This document shows, in pieces, positions 1-5,108 of a stretch of 5,996 nt of DNA. Position 1 is the first letter of the stretch. The number at the start of each line of letters is the position of its first letter. Origin of the DNA: Pseudomonadota bacterium (GTDB lineage Bacteria > Pseudomonadota > Alphaproteobacteria > Rhizobiales > Devosiaceae); assembly GCA_023436745.1 (NCBI GenBank), contig JAEZHZ010000068.1, positions 1 to 5,996 of the forward strand. The letters are read 5' to 3'. The position numbers and the translations under genes were made by a program. The notes under the pieces were generated by a model. That model was not told the DNA's origin and did not search any database. It saw only the letters and a program-made list of their open reading frames with translations.

Positions 1-20
1 CCCCGGCGAGGAGCCGGGGT
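1..20. terminator. Probable intrinsic terminator hairpin beyond lexA
   Basis: A perfect 7-bp GC-rich inverted repeat, CCCCGGC (1-7) and GCCGGGG (13-19), encloses the 5-base loop GAGGA. It lies 74 bases past the lexA stop, where a lexA terminator would be expected. On the plus strand it is followed by the fairly T-rich TCTTCTGATT. For the lexA transcript, the U-tract that would make it a textbook terminator would lie left of base 1 and cannot be seen. The hairpin could therefore end lexA, end an unseen gene arriving from the left, or serve both. Confidence 0.6.
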
Positions 21-33
21 CTTCTGATTCAAG

Positions 34-49
34 CTGGGTGAGAACCCAG
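34..49. other. Small inverted repeat in the lexA 3' region
   Basis: CTGGGT (34-39) and ACCCAG (44-49) form a perfect 6-bp stem. The loop is GAGA, a GNRA-type tetraloop, when read on the plus strand, and TCTC on the lexA transcript strand. There is no T-tract next to it, so it is not a terminator on its own. It is one of three short hairpins packed into the 93 bases after lexA. It may be part of a structured 3' untranslated region, or chance in GC-rich DNA. Confidence 0.35.
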
Positions 50-55
50 AGTGCC

Positions 56-68
56 GCTGGCGGCCAGC
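56..68. other. Short GC-rich inverted repeat just after lexA
   Basis: GCTGG (56-60) and CCAGC (64-68) can form a 5-bp stem with a 3-base CGG loop, 26 bases past the lexA stop codon. It is short and could occur by chance in DNA of this composition. It is listed because it is the third hairpin in a row in the lexA 3' region. Confidence 0.2.
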
Positions 69-93
69 CGCATCGGCCGGGACCACGCTGTCC

Positions 94-801
94 CTAGTAC
101 TTGCGCATCAGCCCGACGAGACGTCCCTGCACTTTCACGCGGTCGGGTGGGAAAATCCGCGTTTCATAGGCGGGGTTCGCCGCCTCAAGGGCGATGGTCT
201 GCCCCTTGCGACGAAGCCGCTTGAGCGTGGCTTCCTCGTCATCGACAAGCGCCACCACGATCTCACCGGTCGAGGCGCTGTCCTGCTTGCGGATCAGCAC
301 GGTGTCGCCATCGAAGATGCCGGCGTCGATCATCGAGTCGCCGCGCACCTCGAGGGCATAATGCTCTCCCGCTCCCAGCATCTCCGGTGGCACGGCGATC
401 GTGTGCGAGTGGTTCTGGATAGCCTCGATCGGCGTACCGGCCGCGATACGCCCCATGACCGGCACCGAAACGGGTCGGGCATAATCCTCGCCTCCGCGGG
501 CCGGCGGCGCTGCCACCTTGCCGAGATTGCCCTCGATCACTGCCGGCTCGAAGCGGGCCTTGCGGCCGCCCAGGGTCGGGTTCATGGAATCCGGCAGCTT
601 GATCACTTCAAGCGCTCGGGCCCGGTTGGGCAGCCGGCGGATGAAGCCGCGCTCCTCGAGTGCCGTTATCAGGCGGTGGATGCCGGACTTGGACGCGAGG
701 TCCAGCGCGTCCTTCATCTCGTCGAAGGACGGCGGAATGCCACTTTCCTTCATCCGCTCATGGATGAACATCAGCAGTTCGTGTTGCTTGCGCGTGAGCA
801 T
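94..801 (-). CDS. lexA: LexA, SOS-response repressor and self-cleaving protease
   Basis: A 235-residue LexA, the cytoplasmic dimeric repressor of DNA-damage genes; RecA on single-stranded DNA triggers its self-cleavage. Residues 1-66 form the winged helix-turn-helix (start MLTRKQHEL; recognition region around SKSGIHRLITALEERG, 37-52). Residues 71-110 are a longer linker than in E. coli LexA (202 residues), which is common in alphaproteobacteria. The peptidase S24 domain follows: the predicted cleavage bond is Ala121-Gly122 in GRIAAGTP, the nucleophile is Ser156 in RGDSM, and the general base is Lys194 in ATLKRL, so autoproteolysis should work. It ends at a TAG. The start is the first ATG, aligns with the family N-terminus, and has GAAAGGG 5 bases upstream. 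The gene has its own promoter with two SOS boxes, which implies negative autoregulation. It follows moeA on the same strand. Confidence 0.97.
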   Translation of the reverse strand: MLTRKQHELLMFIHERMKESGIPPSFDEMKDALDLASKSGIHRLITALEERGFIRRLPNRARALEVIKLPDSMNPTLGGRKARFEPAVIEGNLGKVAAPPARGGEDYARPVSVPVMGRIAAGTPIEAIQNHSHTIAVPPEMLGAGEHYALEVRGDSMIDAGIFDGDTVLIRKQDSASTGEIVVALVDDEEATLKRLRRKGQTIALEAANPAYETRIFPPDRVKVQGRLVGLMRKY

Positions 802-806
802 TCTGG

Positions 807-813
807 CCCTTTC
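807..813 (-). promoter_or_regulatory. lexA ribosome binding site
   Basis: On the minus strand, GAAAGGG ends 5 bases before the lexA ATG. This supports the chosen start and shows that lexA is set up for independent initiation, unlike moaC and moeA upstream. Confidence 0.6.
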
Positions 814-824
814 GGCGAGAATCG

Positions 825-839
825 GAACATAGACGGAAC
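825..839 (-). promoter_or_regulatory. SOS box (LexA operator) over the lexA transcription start
   Basis: On the minus strand this reads GTTC-CGTCTAT-GTTC, an exact match to the alphaproteobacterial LexA operator, a direct repeat GTTC-N7-GTTC. It lies just downstream of the predicted -10 hexamer, over the expected transcription start near 834. LexA bound here should block initiation or promoter escape, giving autorepression. It is oriented opposite to the second box at 850-864, with 10 bases between them. Confidence 0.87.
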
Positions 840-840
840 G

Positions 841-869
841 ACTATAAGTGTTCCATGTATGTTCTGCAA
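841..869 (-). promoter_or_regulatory. lexA promoter, sigma-70 type
   Basis: On the minus strand, TTGCAG (864-869) as -35 and TATAGT (841-846) as -10 are separated by exactly 17 bases. Both are close to the housekeeping consensus. Transcription should start near 833-835, giving a leader of about 33 bases. The whole element sits in the 87-base gap after moeA, with its -35 only 19 bases past the moeA stop. One SOS box occupies the spacer and another covers the start site, so the promoter should be LexA-repressed and induced by DNA damage. Confidence 0.8.
850..864 (+). promoter_or_regulatory. SOS box (LexA operator) in the lexA promoter spacer
   Basis: On the plus strand this reads GTTC-CATGTAT-GTTC, a second exact GTTC-N7-GTTC operator. 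It lies between the -35 and -10 hexamers of the lexA promoter and shares one base with the -35. LexA here would directly occlude RNA polymerase. It shares GTTCC at one end and TATGTTC at the other with the box at 825-839, which is read on the opposite strand. The pair thus forms a larger inverted repeat with centres 25 bases apart. Confidence 0.87.
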
Positions 870-888
870 TAGAGCCGGGTCCAGAACT

Positions 889-2091
889 TCAGAAGCCGAA
901 GATCGGCATCGCCTCCACGACGGCTCCGGGCGGTTGTCCCGGATCGTGTTCGGGCTGCACGATCAGCAGGTCGGCGACTGACAGTGAGGAGGTGTGGCCG
1001 CTGTCCGTCTCGAGGATGGGCAGCGCGCGGGGGCCGCCAGCGGTCTGAACCAGCCGGGCGCGCATGAAGTGTCGTCGTGCCGTGTTGGGTGGTGTTGCGG
1101 CGGCAAGCGGCAGTTGCCAACCTTCGGGTTCAGGGCAACCCAACCAGTGGCGCAGGGCAGGGCGGATGAACACCAGTGCCGTCACCATGGCAGAGACTGG
1201 GTTGCCTGGCAGGCCGAAGACCAGCGTTCTGCCACGGATCCCGAACATCAGCGGCTTGCCCGGGCGCATGTTGATGCGCCAGAAGTCGAGGGTGACGCCG
1301 AGTTCCTTCAGTACGTCCTGAACGAGGTCGTGTTCGCCGACGCTGGCGCCGCCTGTCGTCACCAGCACATCCGGTTGCTCTTCGAAGATTGCTGCGAGAT
1401 GATCGCGCAACTGCCGGCGGTCGTCGCGGGCGATGCCGTGGTCTGCCACCCGCTCCGCATACGGCAGGAGCAGCGGCGATAGTCCCGCGCTGTTGGATGC
1501 AACGATCTGGTCCGGGCCGAGAGGGCTGCCGGGCAGAACCAGCTCGTCGCCTGTCGCGAGCAGCGCGATGCTGGGGCGGCGAGCGACGGCCACCGTTCCG
1601 GCATTGGCCGCCGCCGCCACAGACAGTTGCAGCGGCCCCAGCAGAGTTCCGGCCGCGAGCAGTGCTTGTCCTGTGGTGAAATCGTGCCCTCGTGGGCGGA
1701 CGCTATGGCCGCGCCGCACTGGAGCATTGAACCGCACCAGGTCTCCCTCGCGCTCGGCTTCCTCCTGCATGATGACAGTGTCGGCGCCTGCAGGCAGCGG
1801 AGCTCCGGTGAAGATGCGCACGGCTTCGCCCGGGCCGAGGGTGCCGTCATGGCCCGCACCCGCCTGCGACATGCCGATCACGCGGAGCGCCGCACCGCCT
1901 GCAGCGTCGCTGGCGCGGAGTGCATAGCCGTCCATGGCCGAGGCGTTGAACGGCGGTTGATCGTGGTCGGCAATGACCGGGGCGGCCAGCACCCTGCCGG
2001 CGGCCGTGGAGAGCGGAACAGTCTCGGCTGCAACCTCGGGAACCCGAGCCAGGATGGCCGCAACGGCCTCATCAACCGGCTTGAGGCTCAT
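889..2091 (-). CDS. moeA: MoeA, molybdopterin molybdenumtransferase
   Basis: A 400-residue MoeA of normal family length. It catalyses the last general step of molybdenum cofactor synthesis in the cytoplasm, inserting molybdate into adenylylated molybdopterin supplied by a MogA/MoaB-type enzyme. Visible motifs in order: PPFNASAMDGYA (46-57, with Asp54), TGAPLPAGAD (95-104), TGDEL (180-184, Glu183 matching the active-site Glu of the E. coli enzyme), Asp223-Asp224, GGASVGEHD (247-255) in the MoCF-binding domain, MRPGKP (275-280) and GLPGNPVS (293-300). The C-terminal domain IV follows. Its ATG overlaps the moaC TGA as ATGA (2088-2091), and no clear Shine-Dalgarno sequence precedes it, so translation probably depends on ribosomes finishing moaC. 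It ends 87 bases before lexA with no visible terminator. The family also includes eukaryotic gephyrin E domains; the bacterial MoeA assignment is firm. Confidence 0.96.
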   Translation of the reverse strand: MSLKPVDEAVAAILARVPEVAAETVPLSTAAGRVLAAPVIADHDQPPFNASAMDGYALRASDAAGGAALRVIGMSQAGAGHDGTLGPGEAVRIFTGAPLPAGADTVIMQEEAEREGDLVRFNAPVRRGHSVRPRGHDFTTGQALLAAGTLLGPLQLSVAAAANAGTVAVARRPSIALLATGDELVLPGSPLGPDQIVASNSAGLSPLLLPYAERVADHGIARDDRRQLRDHLAAIFEEQPDVLVTTGGASVGEHDLVQDVLKELGVTLDFWRINMRPGKPLMFGIRGRTLVFGLPGNPVSAMVTALVFIRPALRHWLGCPEPEGWQLPLAAATPPNTARRHFMRARLVQTAGGPRALPILETDSGHTSSLSVADLLIVQPEHDPGQPPGAVVEAMPIFGF

Positions 2092-2570
2092 GGCGCCCGC
2101 GTATAGCCGCCCGACTTGCCGCCGGACTTTTCAACCAGCTGCAGGTCGGTGATGACCATGGCGCGGTCCATGGCCTTGCCCATGTCGTAAAGCGTCAGCG
2201 CCGCAACGCTTGCCGCCGTCAGCGCTTCCATCTCAACTCCGGTTTGACCGGTCGTTTCCGCCGCAGCGACCACGTGAAGTCCCGATCCGTCTGCGAGCCG
2301 TTCGATATCGAGCGTCACCTTGCTCAGCGCCAATGGATGGCAGAGCGGAATCAGCTCGGAGGTCTTCTTTGCAGCCATGATTCCGGCGATCCGGGCGGTC
2401 GCGAGGGCATCACCCTTCTTGCCGGTCCCTTCGAACAGGGCGGCGATAGTCTCGGTGGTGGCATGCACCGTGGCCTCTGCCACCGCCCGCCGGCGTGTAA
2501 CCGGCTTGTCACCGATGTCGACCATGTGGGCCTGGCCGCTGGCATCGAGATGAGTGAGCCGGCCAGCCAT
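2088..2570 (-). CDS. moaC: MoaC, cyclic pyranopterin monophosphate synthase
   Basis: A 160-residue MoaC, full length for the family. With the radical-SAM enzyme MoaA it makes cyclic pyranopterin monophosphate from GTP, the first step of molybdenum cofactor synthesis; MoaC converts the 3',8-cyclo-GTP intermediate. The family signature is intact: HMVDIGDKP (15-23), KKGDALATARIAGI (51-64, catalytic Lys52), LIPLCHPL (73-80, His78), TGVEMEALTAAS (110-121, Glu113 and Glu115) and YDMGKAMDR (128-136, Asp129 and Lys132), ending with KSGGKSG. The ATG overlaps the trpC stop by one base (TGATG, 2568-2572) and has no good Shine-Dalgarno sequence, which points to translational reinitiation. moaA, moaD and moaE are not in the window, so the rest of the pathway must be encoded elsewhere. 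Confidence 0.97.
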   Translation of the reverse strand: MAGRLTHLDASGQAHMVDIGDKPVTRRRAVAEATVHATTETIAALFEGTGKKGDALATARIAGIMAAKKTSELIPLCHPLALSKVTLDIERLADGSGLHVVAAAETTGQTGVEMEALTAASVAALTLYDMGKAMDRAMVITDLQLVEKSGGKSGGYTRAP

Positions 2571-3382
2571 CAGCCGGCAGTCACCGGCACGCCCATCAGC
2601 AGCGCGCGGGTCGCTGCCGCAACGTCCTGCTGCCGCATCAGGCTCTCCCCGACGAGGAAGGCGCCGATGCCGGCTTCCCGCTCCAGCTGCACCAGGTGCT
2701 GGTGGTCGACGATGCCGCTTTCGCTCACCAACGTCTTGCCTTCGGGCACCCCGACAGCCAGCCGGATCGAGGTGTCCAGCGTCGTCTCGAAGGTGCGCAG
2801 GTTGCGGTTGTTGATGCCGATGAACTCCGCATCGAGCGCCAGGGCCCGATCCAGCTCCAGCTGGTCATGCACTTCCACCAGCGCGTCCATCCGCCACTCC
2901 TCTGCTGCATCGAGCAGGTAGCGGGCGGTGTCGTCCCCGACCGCTGCAAGGATGATCAGGATGCAGTCGGCACCCCACGCCCGGGCCTCAGCGACCTGGT
3001 ACGTTTCAAACAGAAAGTCCTTGCGCAGGACCGGCAGTTGCGTCGCTGCGCGGGCTTCGATCAGGTAGCTTGGCGATCCCTGGAAACTCGGACGGTCGGT
3101 GAGCACGGACAGGCACGCCGCGCCCGCAAGCTCATAGGCGCGGGCAATCTCGGCAGGATCGAAGTCGGGACGGATCAAGCCCTTGGACGGGCTCGCCTTC
3201 TTCACTTCGGCGATCAGCGCATAGTCGCCGCTCGCCCGTTTCGCCCTCAGCGCCTTGAGGAATCCGCGTGGGGGCGTCTGGTCATGGGCCTGGGCAACAA
3301 CTTCTGCCCATGGCCGCATGGCCTTGGCAGCGGCGATCTCCTCGCGCTTGTAGAGTTCGATCTGCTTGAGAATGTCAGTCAT
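2570..3382 (-). CDS. trpC: TrpC, indole-3-glycerol phosphate synthase
   Basis: A 270-residue single-domain TrpC, a TIM barrel that converts 1-(2-carboxyphenylamino)-1-deoxyribulose 5-phosphate to indole-3-glycerol phosphate with loss of CO2 and water. Signature elements in order: IAEVKKASPSKG (57-68, with Glu59 and Lys61), LRKDFL (119-124, Lys121), VEVHD (169-173, Glu170), IGINNRNL (188-195, Asn191), SESGI (220-224, Glu221 and Ser222) and the phosphate-binding FLVGESLM near the C-terminus. These match the catalytic Glu, Lys, Glu, Asn, Glu and Ser set of the family. There is no fused TrpF domain, unlike the enterobacterial TrpC-TrpF protein. Its ATG overlaps the trpD stop as ATGA (3379-3382), and its stop overlaps the moaC start. 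Confidence 0.97.
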   Translation of the reverse strand: MTDILKQIELYKREEIAAAKAMRPWAEVVAQAHDQTPPRGFLKALRAKRASGDYALIAEVKKASPSKGLIRPDFDPAEIARAYELAGAACLSVLTDRPSFQGSPSYLIEARAATQLPVLRKDFLFETYQVAEARAWGADCILIILAAVGDDTARYLLDAAEEWRMDALVEVHDQLELDRALALDAEFIGINNRNLRTFETTLDTSIRLAVGVPEGKTLVSESGIVDHQHLVQLEREAGIGAFLVGESLMRQQDVAAATRALLMGVPVTAG

Positions 3383-4398
3383 TCCGCACGTCCGTTGGAT
3401 ACTGCCACGAGGCGGGCGAGTGTGGTCCTGGCCTTGCCGCTGTCGATGGCGTCGCGCGCCATGGCAATGCCGTCTTCGATGCTGTCTACCTTGTCGGCCA
3501 CGAACAGCGCGGCGCCAGCGTTGAGCAGCACGGTGTCACGATAGGCGCCAGGCGAGCCCTCGAGCAAGGCCTCGATCGCCGCAGCGTTCTCTGCGGGGTC
3601 GCCTCCGAGCAGGTCCTTGGGATCGGTCAGCTTCAAGCCGACTTGTTCCGGGTGAAGTTCGAAGCTGCGCAGATCGCCGTCCGCGATCTGCGCCACGAAG
3701 TTCGGCCCAGACGTGGATAGCTCATCGAGCCCTTCGCTTGAATGCACCACCCAGGCTTTGATCGCCCGGTTGGCGAGAAGTGCTGCTGCCACCGGTTCGA
3801 CCCATTGCTGGGAATAGACTCCAAGCAGGTAGCGCCGCACTCCGGCCGGATTGGCCTGCGGCCCCAGCAGGTTGAAGAGCGTCCGCACACCCATTTCACT
3901 CCGCGCCGGCCCGACATGGCGCATCGCCGGGTGGTGGTGCGGCGCGAACATGAAGGCGATCCCCGCCCGGCTGATGGTGTCGCCGATCTGGTCCGGCGTG
4001 AGGTCGAGCTTCACCCCCAGTGCCTCCAGGGCCTGCGACGAGCCGGACCGCGAGGAGAGCGCCTTGTTGCCGTGCTTGGCGACCGGTACCCCGGCCGCTG
4101 CGACCACGATGGCCGTAGCGGTGGAGATGTTGAGGCTGCCGACTCCATCGCCGCCGGTGCCGACGATGTCGATCGCATCTTCGGGGGCAGTGACCGGCAC
4201 CATCTGCTCGCGCAGGATCGACACAGCGGCAGCGATCTCGCCGACCGTCTCGCCCTTGATCCGCATGCCCATCAGGAAGGCGCCGATCTGCGCCGGAGTG
4301 GCTTCGCCCGACATGATGCTGCGCATCACGCTGCGCATTTCCTCGCCTGTCAGGTCGCGGCGGTCGGCAATCTTGTGCAGCGCCTGGCGGATATCCAT
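3379..4398 (-). CDS. trpD: TrpD, anthranilate phosphoribosyltransferase
   Basis: A 339-residue TrpD that transfers phosphoribose from PRPP to anthranilate. The all-alpha N-terminal domain (about 1-65) is followed by the phosphoribosyltransferase domain: the GTGGDG glycine loop (80-85), NIST (90-93), KHGN (108-111), SSRSGS (115-120), GPARSEMGVRT (163-173) including Arg166 near the anthranilate site, and the Mg-binding Asp225-Glu226 in GLDEL. It is not fused to TrpG, unlike the E. coli protein. Start choice: a GTG lies directly before the ATG in frame (4399-4401). I chose the ATG because it forms a TGATG overlap with the trpG stop and is 7 bases from a GGGAGG ribosome binding site; the GTG is only 4 bases away. 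The 3' end overlaps trpC as ATGA. Confidence 0.96.
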   Translation of the reverse strand: MDIRQALHKIADRRDLTGEEMRSVMRSIMSGEATPAQIGAFLMGMRIKGETVGEIAAAVSILREQMVPVTAPEDAIDIVGTGGDGVGSLNISTATAIVVAAAGVPVAKHGNKALSSRSGSSQALEALGVKLDLTPDQIGDTISRAGIAFMFAPHHHPAMRHVGPARSEMGVRTLFNLLGPQANPAGVRRYLLGVYSQQWVEPVAAALLANRAIKAWVVHSSEGLDELSTSGPNFVAQIADGDLRSFELHPEQVGLKLTDPKDLLGGDPAENAAAIEALLEGSPGAYRDTVLLNAGAALFVADKVDSIEDGIAMARDAIDSGKARTTLARLVAVSNGRAE

Positions 4399-5000
4399 CA
4401 CGCTGCCTCCCGCTTGCCGTTGAATTCCCGGGCGATGTTGAGGAAGTTCTGCAGCATGGCGTGCCCGTTCTCGCTGGCGATGCTTTCGGGATGGAACTGC
4501 ACGCCGTGCATCGGCAGCGTCTTGTGCTGCATGCCCATGATCAGCCCGTCGTCCGTGCGGGCAGTGACCTCAAGCGTCTCCGGCAGGCTGTCGGCCCGCA
4601 CGATCAGGGAATGGTAGCGCGTCGCCTCGAAGCCGGAATTGAGGCCGCGGAAGATGCCCTTGCCCGTGTGCTCTATGGGGCTGGTCTTGCCGTGCACCAG
4701 ATGCGGTGCACGGACGACTTCGCCGCCGAGCGCCTGGCCCATGGCCTGGTGGCCGAGGCAGACTCCAAGCATCGGGATCTCGCTCTTGAACCGGTCGATG
4801 ACCGCCAGGCACACGCCCGCTTCGTGGGGGGTACGGGGGCCGGGCGAAAGCACGATCGCCTCCGGCGCCATCTCGGCAATCTCGTCCAGGGTGATCTTGT
4901 CGTTGCGGCGCACGGTGATGTCGGCGCCGAGTTCACCCAGGAAGTGGACGAGGTTGTAGGTGAAGCTGTCGTAGTTATCGATGACGAGGGTCTTGGTCAT
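4398..5000 (-). CDS. trpG: TrpG, anthranilate synthase glutamine amidotransferase subunit
   Basis: A 200-residue class I (triad) glutamine amidotransferase, normal for a stand-alone TrpG. It hydrolyses glutamine and passes ammonia to TrpE for anthranilate synthesis. It begins with the characteristic IDNYDSFTYNLVH (7-19), followed by SPGP (52-55), the nucleophile elbow GVCLGHQ (79-85, Cys81), HGKTS (103-107), RYHSL (128-132) and HPES (170-173, catalytic His170 and Glu172). The close paralogue PabA, which makes p-aminobenzoate, can look very similar, and one subunit may serve both enzymes. The position between trpE and trpD supports the TrpG name. AGGCAGG lies 6 bases before the ATG. The stop overlaps the trpD start. 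It is separated from trpE by 108 bases, the only sizeable gap within the trp-mo gene chain. Confidence 0.95.
   Translation of the reverse strand: MTKTLVIDNYDSFTYNLVHFLGELGADITVRRNDKITLDEIAEMAPEAIVLSPGPRTPHEAGVCLAVIDRFKSEIPMLGVCLGHQAMGQALGGEVVRAPHLVHGKTSPIEHTGKGIFRGLNSGFEATRYHSLIVRADSLPETLEVTARTDDGLIMGMQHKTLPMHGVQFHPESIASENGHAMLQNFLNIAREFNGKREAA
4406..4411 (-). promoter_or_regulatory. trpD ribosome binding site inside the trpG 3' end
   Basis: On the minus strand, GGGAGG lies within the last codons of trpG. It is 7 bases before the trpD ATG (4396-4398) and 4 bases before the alternative GTG (4399-4401), so it favours the ATG. It is the strongest Shine-Dalgarno match among the overlapping gene junctions here. 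Confidence 0.6.
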
Positions 5001-5023
5001 TTGATGCCTGCCTCAAAGTGGAG

Positions 5024-5049
5024 TGGTTCTGGTGAGCGGTTCAGAACCA
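5024..5049 (-). other. Hairpin in the trpE-trpG spacer
   Basis: TGGTTCTG (5024-5031) and CAGAACCA (5042-5049) form a perfect 8-bp stem with a 10-base loop, 23 bases upstream of the trpG ATG. A shorter competing hairpin, GGTT-CAG-AACC (5038-5048), overlaps one arm. No run of U follows on the transcript strand, so it does not look like an intrinsic terminator. It could tune expression of trpG relative to trpE or be a processing site; this is inference. The remainder of the 108-base gap shows nothing recognisable apart from the trpG ribosome binding site and a possible 20-codon ORF (4997-5059). Confidence 0.35.
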
Positions 5050-5108
5050 GCCCCGCCATCGCCCGGCCAAACGCCTCGACCCGCCAAGTTCGACTGCTGC
5101 GTAAGTGC

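Noticed and set aside
843..848. TATAAG as a plus-strand -10 element between the SOS boxes
   Set aside because: No acceptable plus-strand -35 lies at the right distance, and the plus strand beyond it is only antisense to moeA. The minus-strand TTGCAG-17-TATAGT promoter explains the site.
361..981. Plus-strand ORF opposite lexA and across its promoter
   Set aside because: It is antisense to lexA and runs through the promoter and both operators. No family resemblance is visible.
994..1482. Plus-strand ORF opposite moeA
   Set aside because: It is a shadow of the moeA reading frame, with no recognisable motif.
2696..3544. Plus-strand ORF of 282 codons opposite trpC and trpD
   Set aside because: It is antisense to well-supported trp genes, has no family motif, and high GC makes stop codons rare in this frame.
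3742..4617. Long plus-strand ORF of 291 codons opposite trpD and trpG
   Set aside because: It lies wholly antisense to two genes with intact family motifs. Its His, Arg and Asp-rich composition is what the reverse frame of GC-rich coding DNA produces, and it shows no recognisable domain.
5026..5042. Possible SOS box in the trpE-trpG spacer
   Set aside because: The two GTTC half-sites are separated by 9 bases, not the 7 needed, and they fall within the hairpin that explains the repeated sequence.
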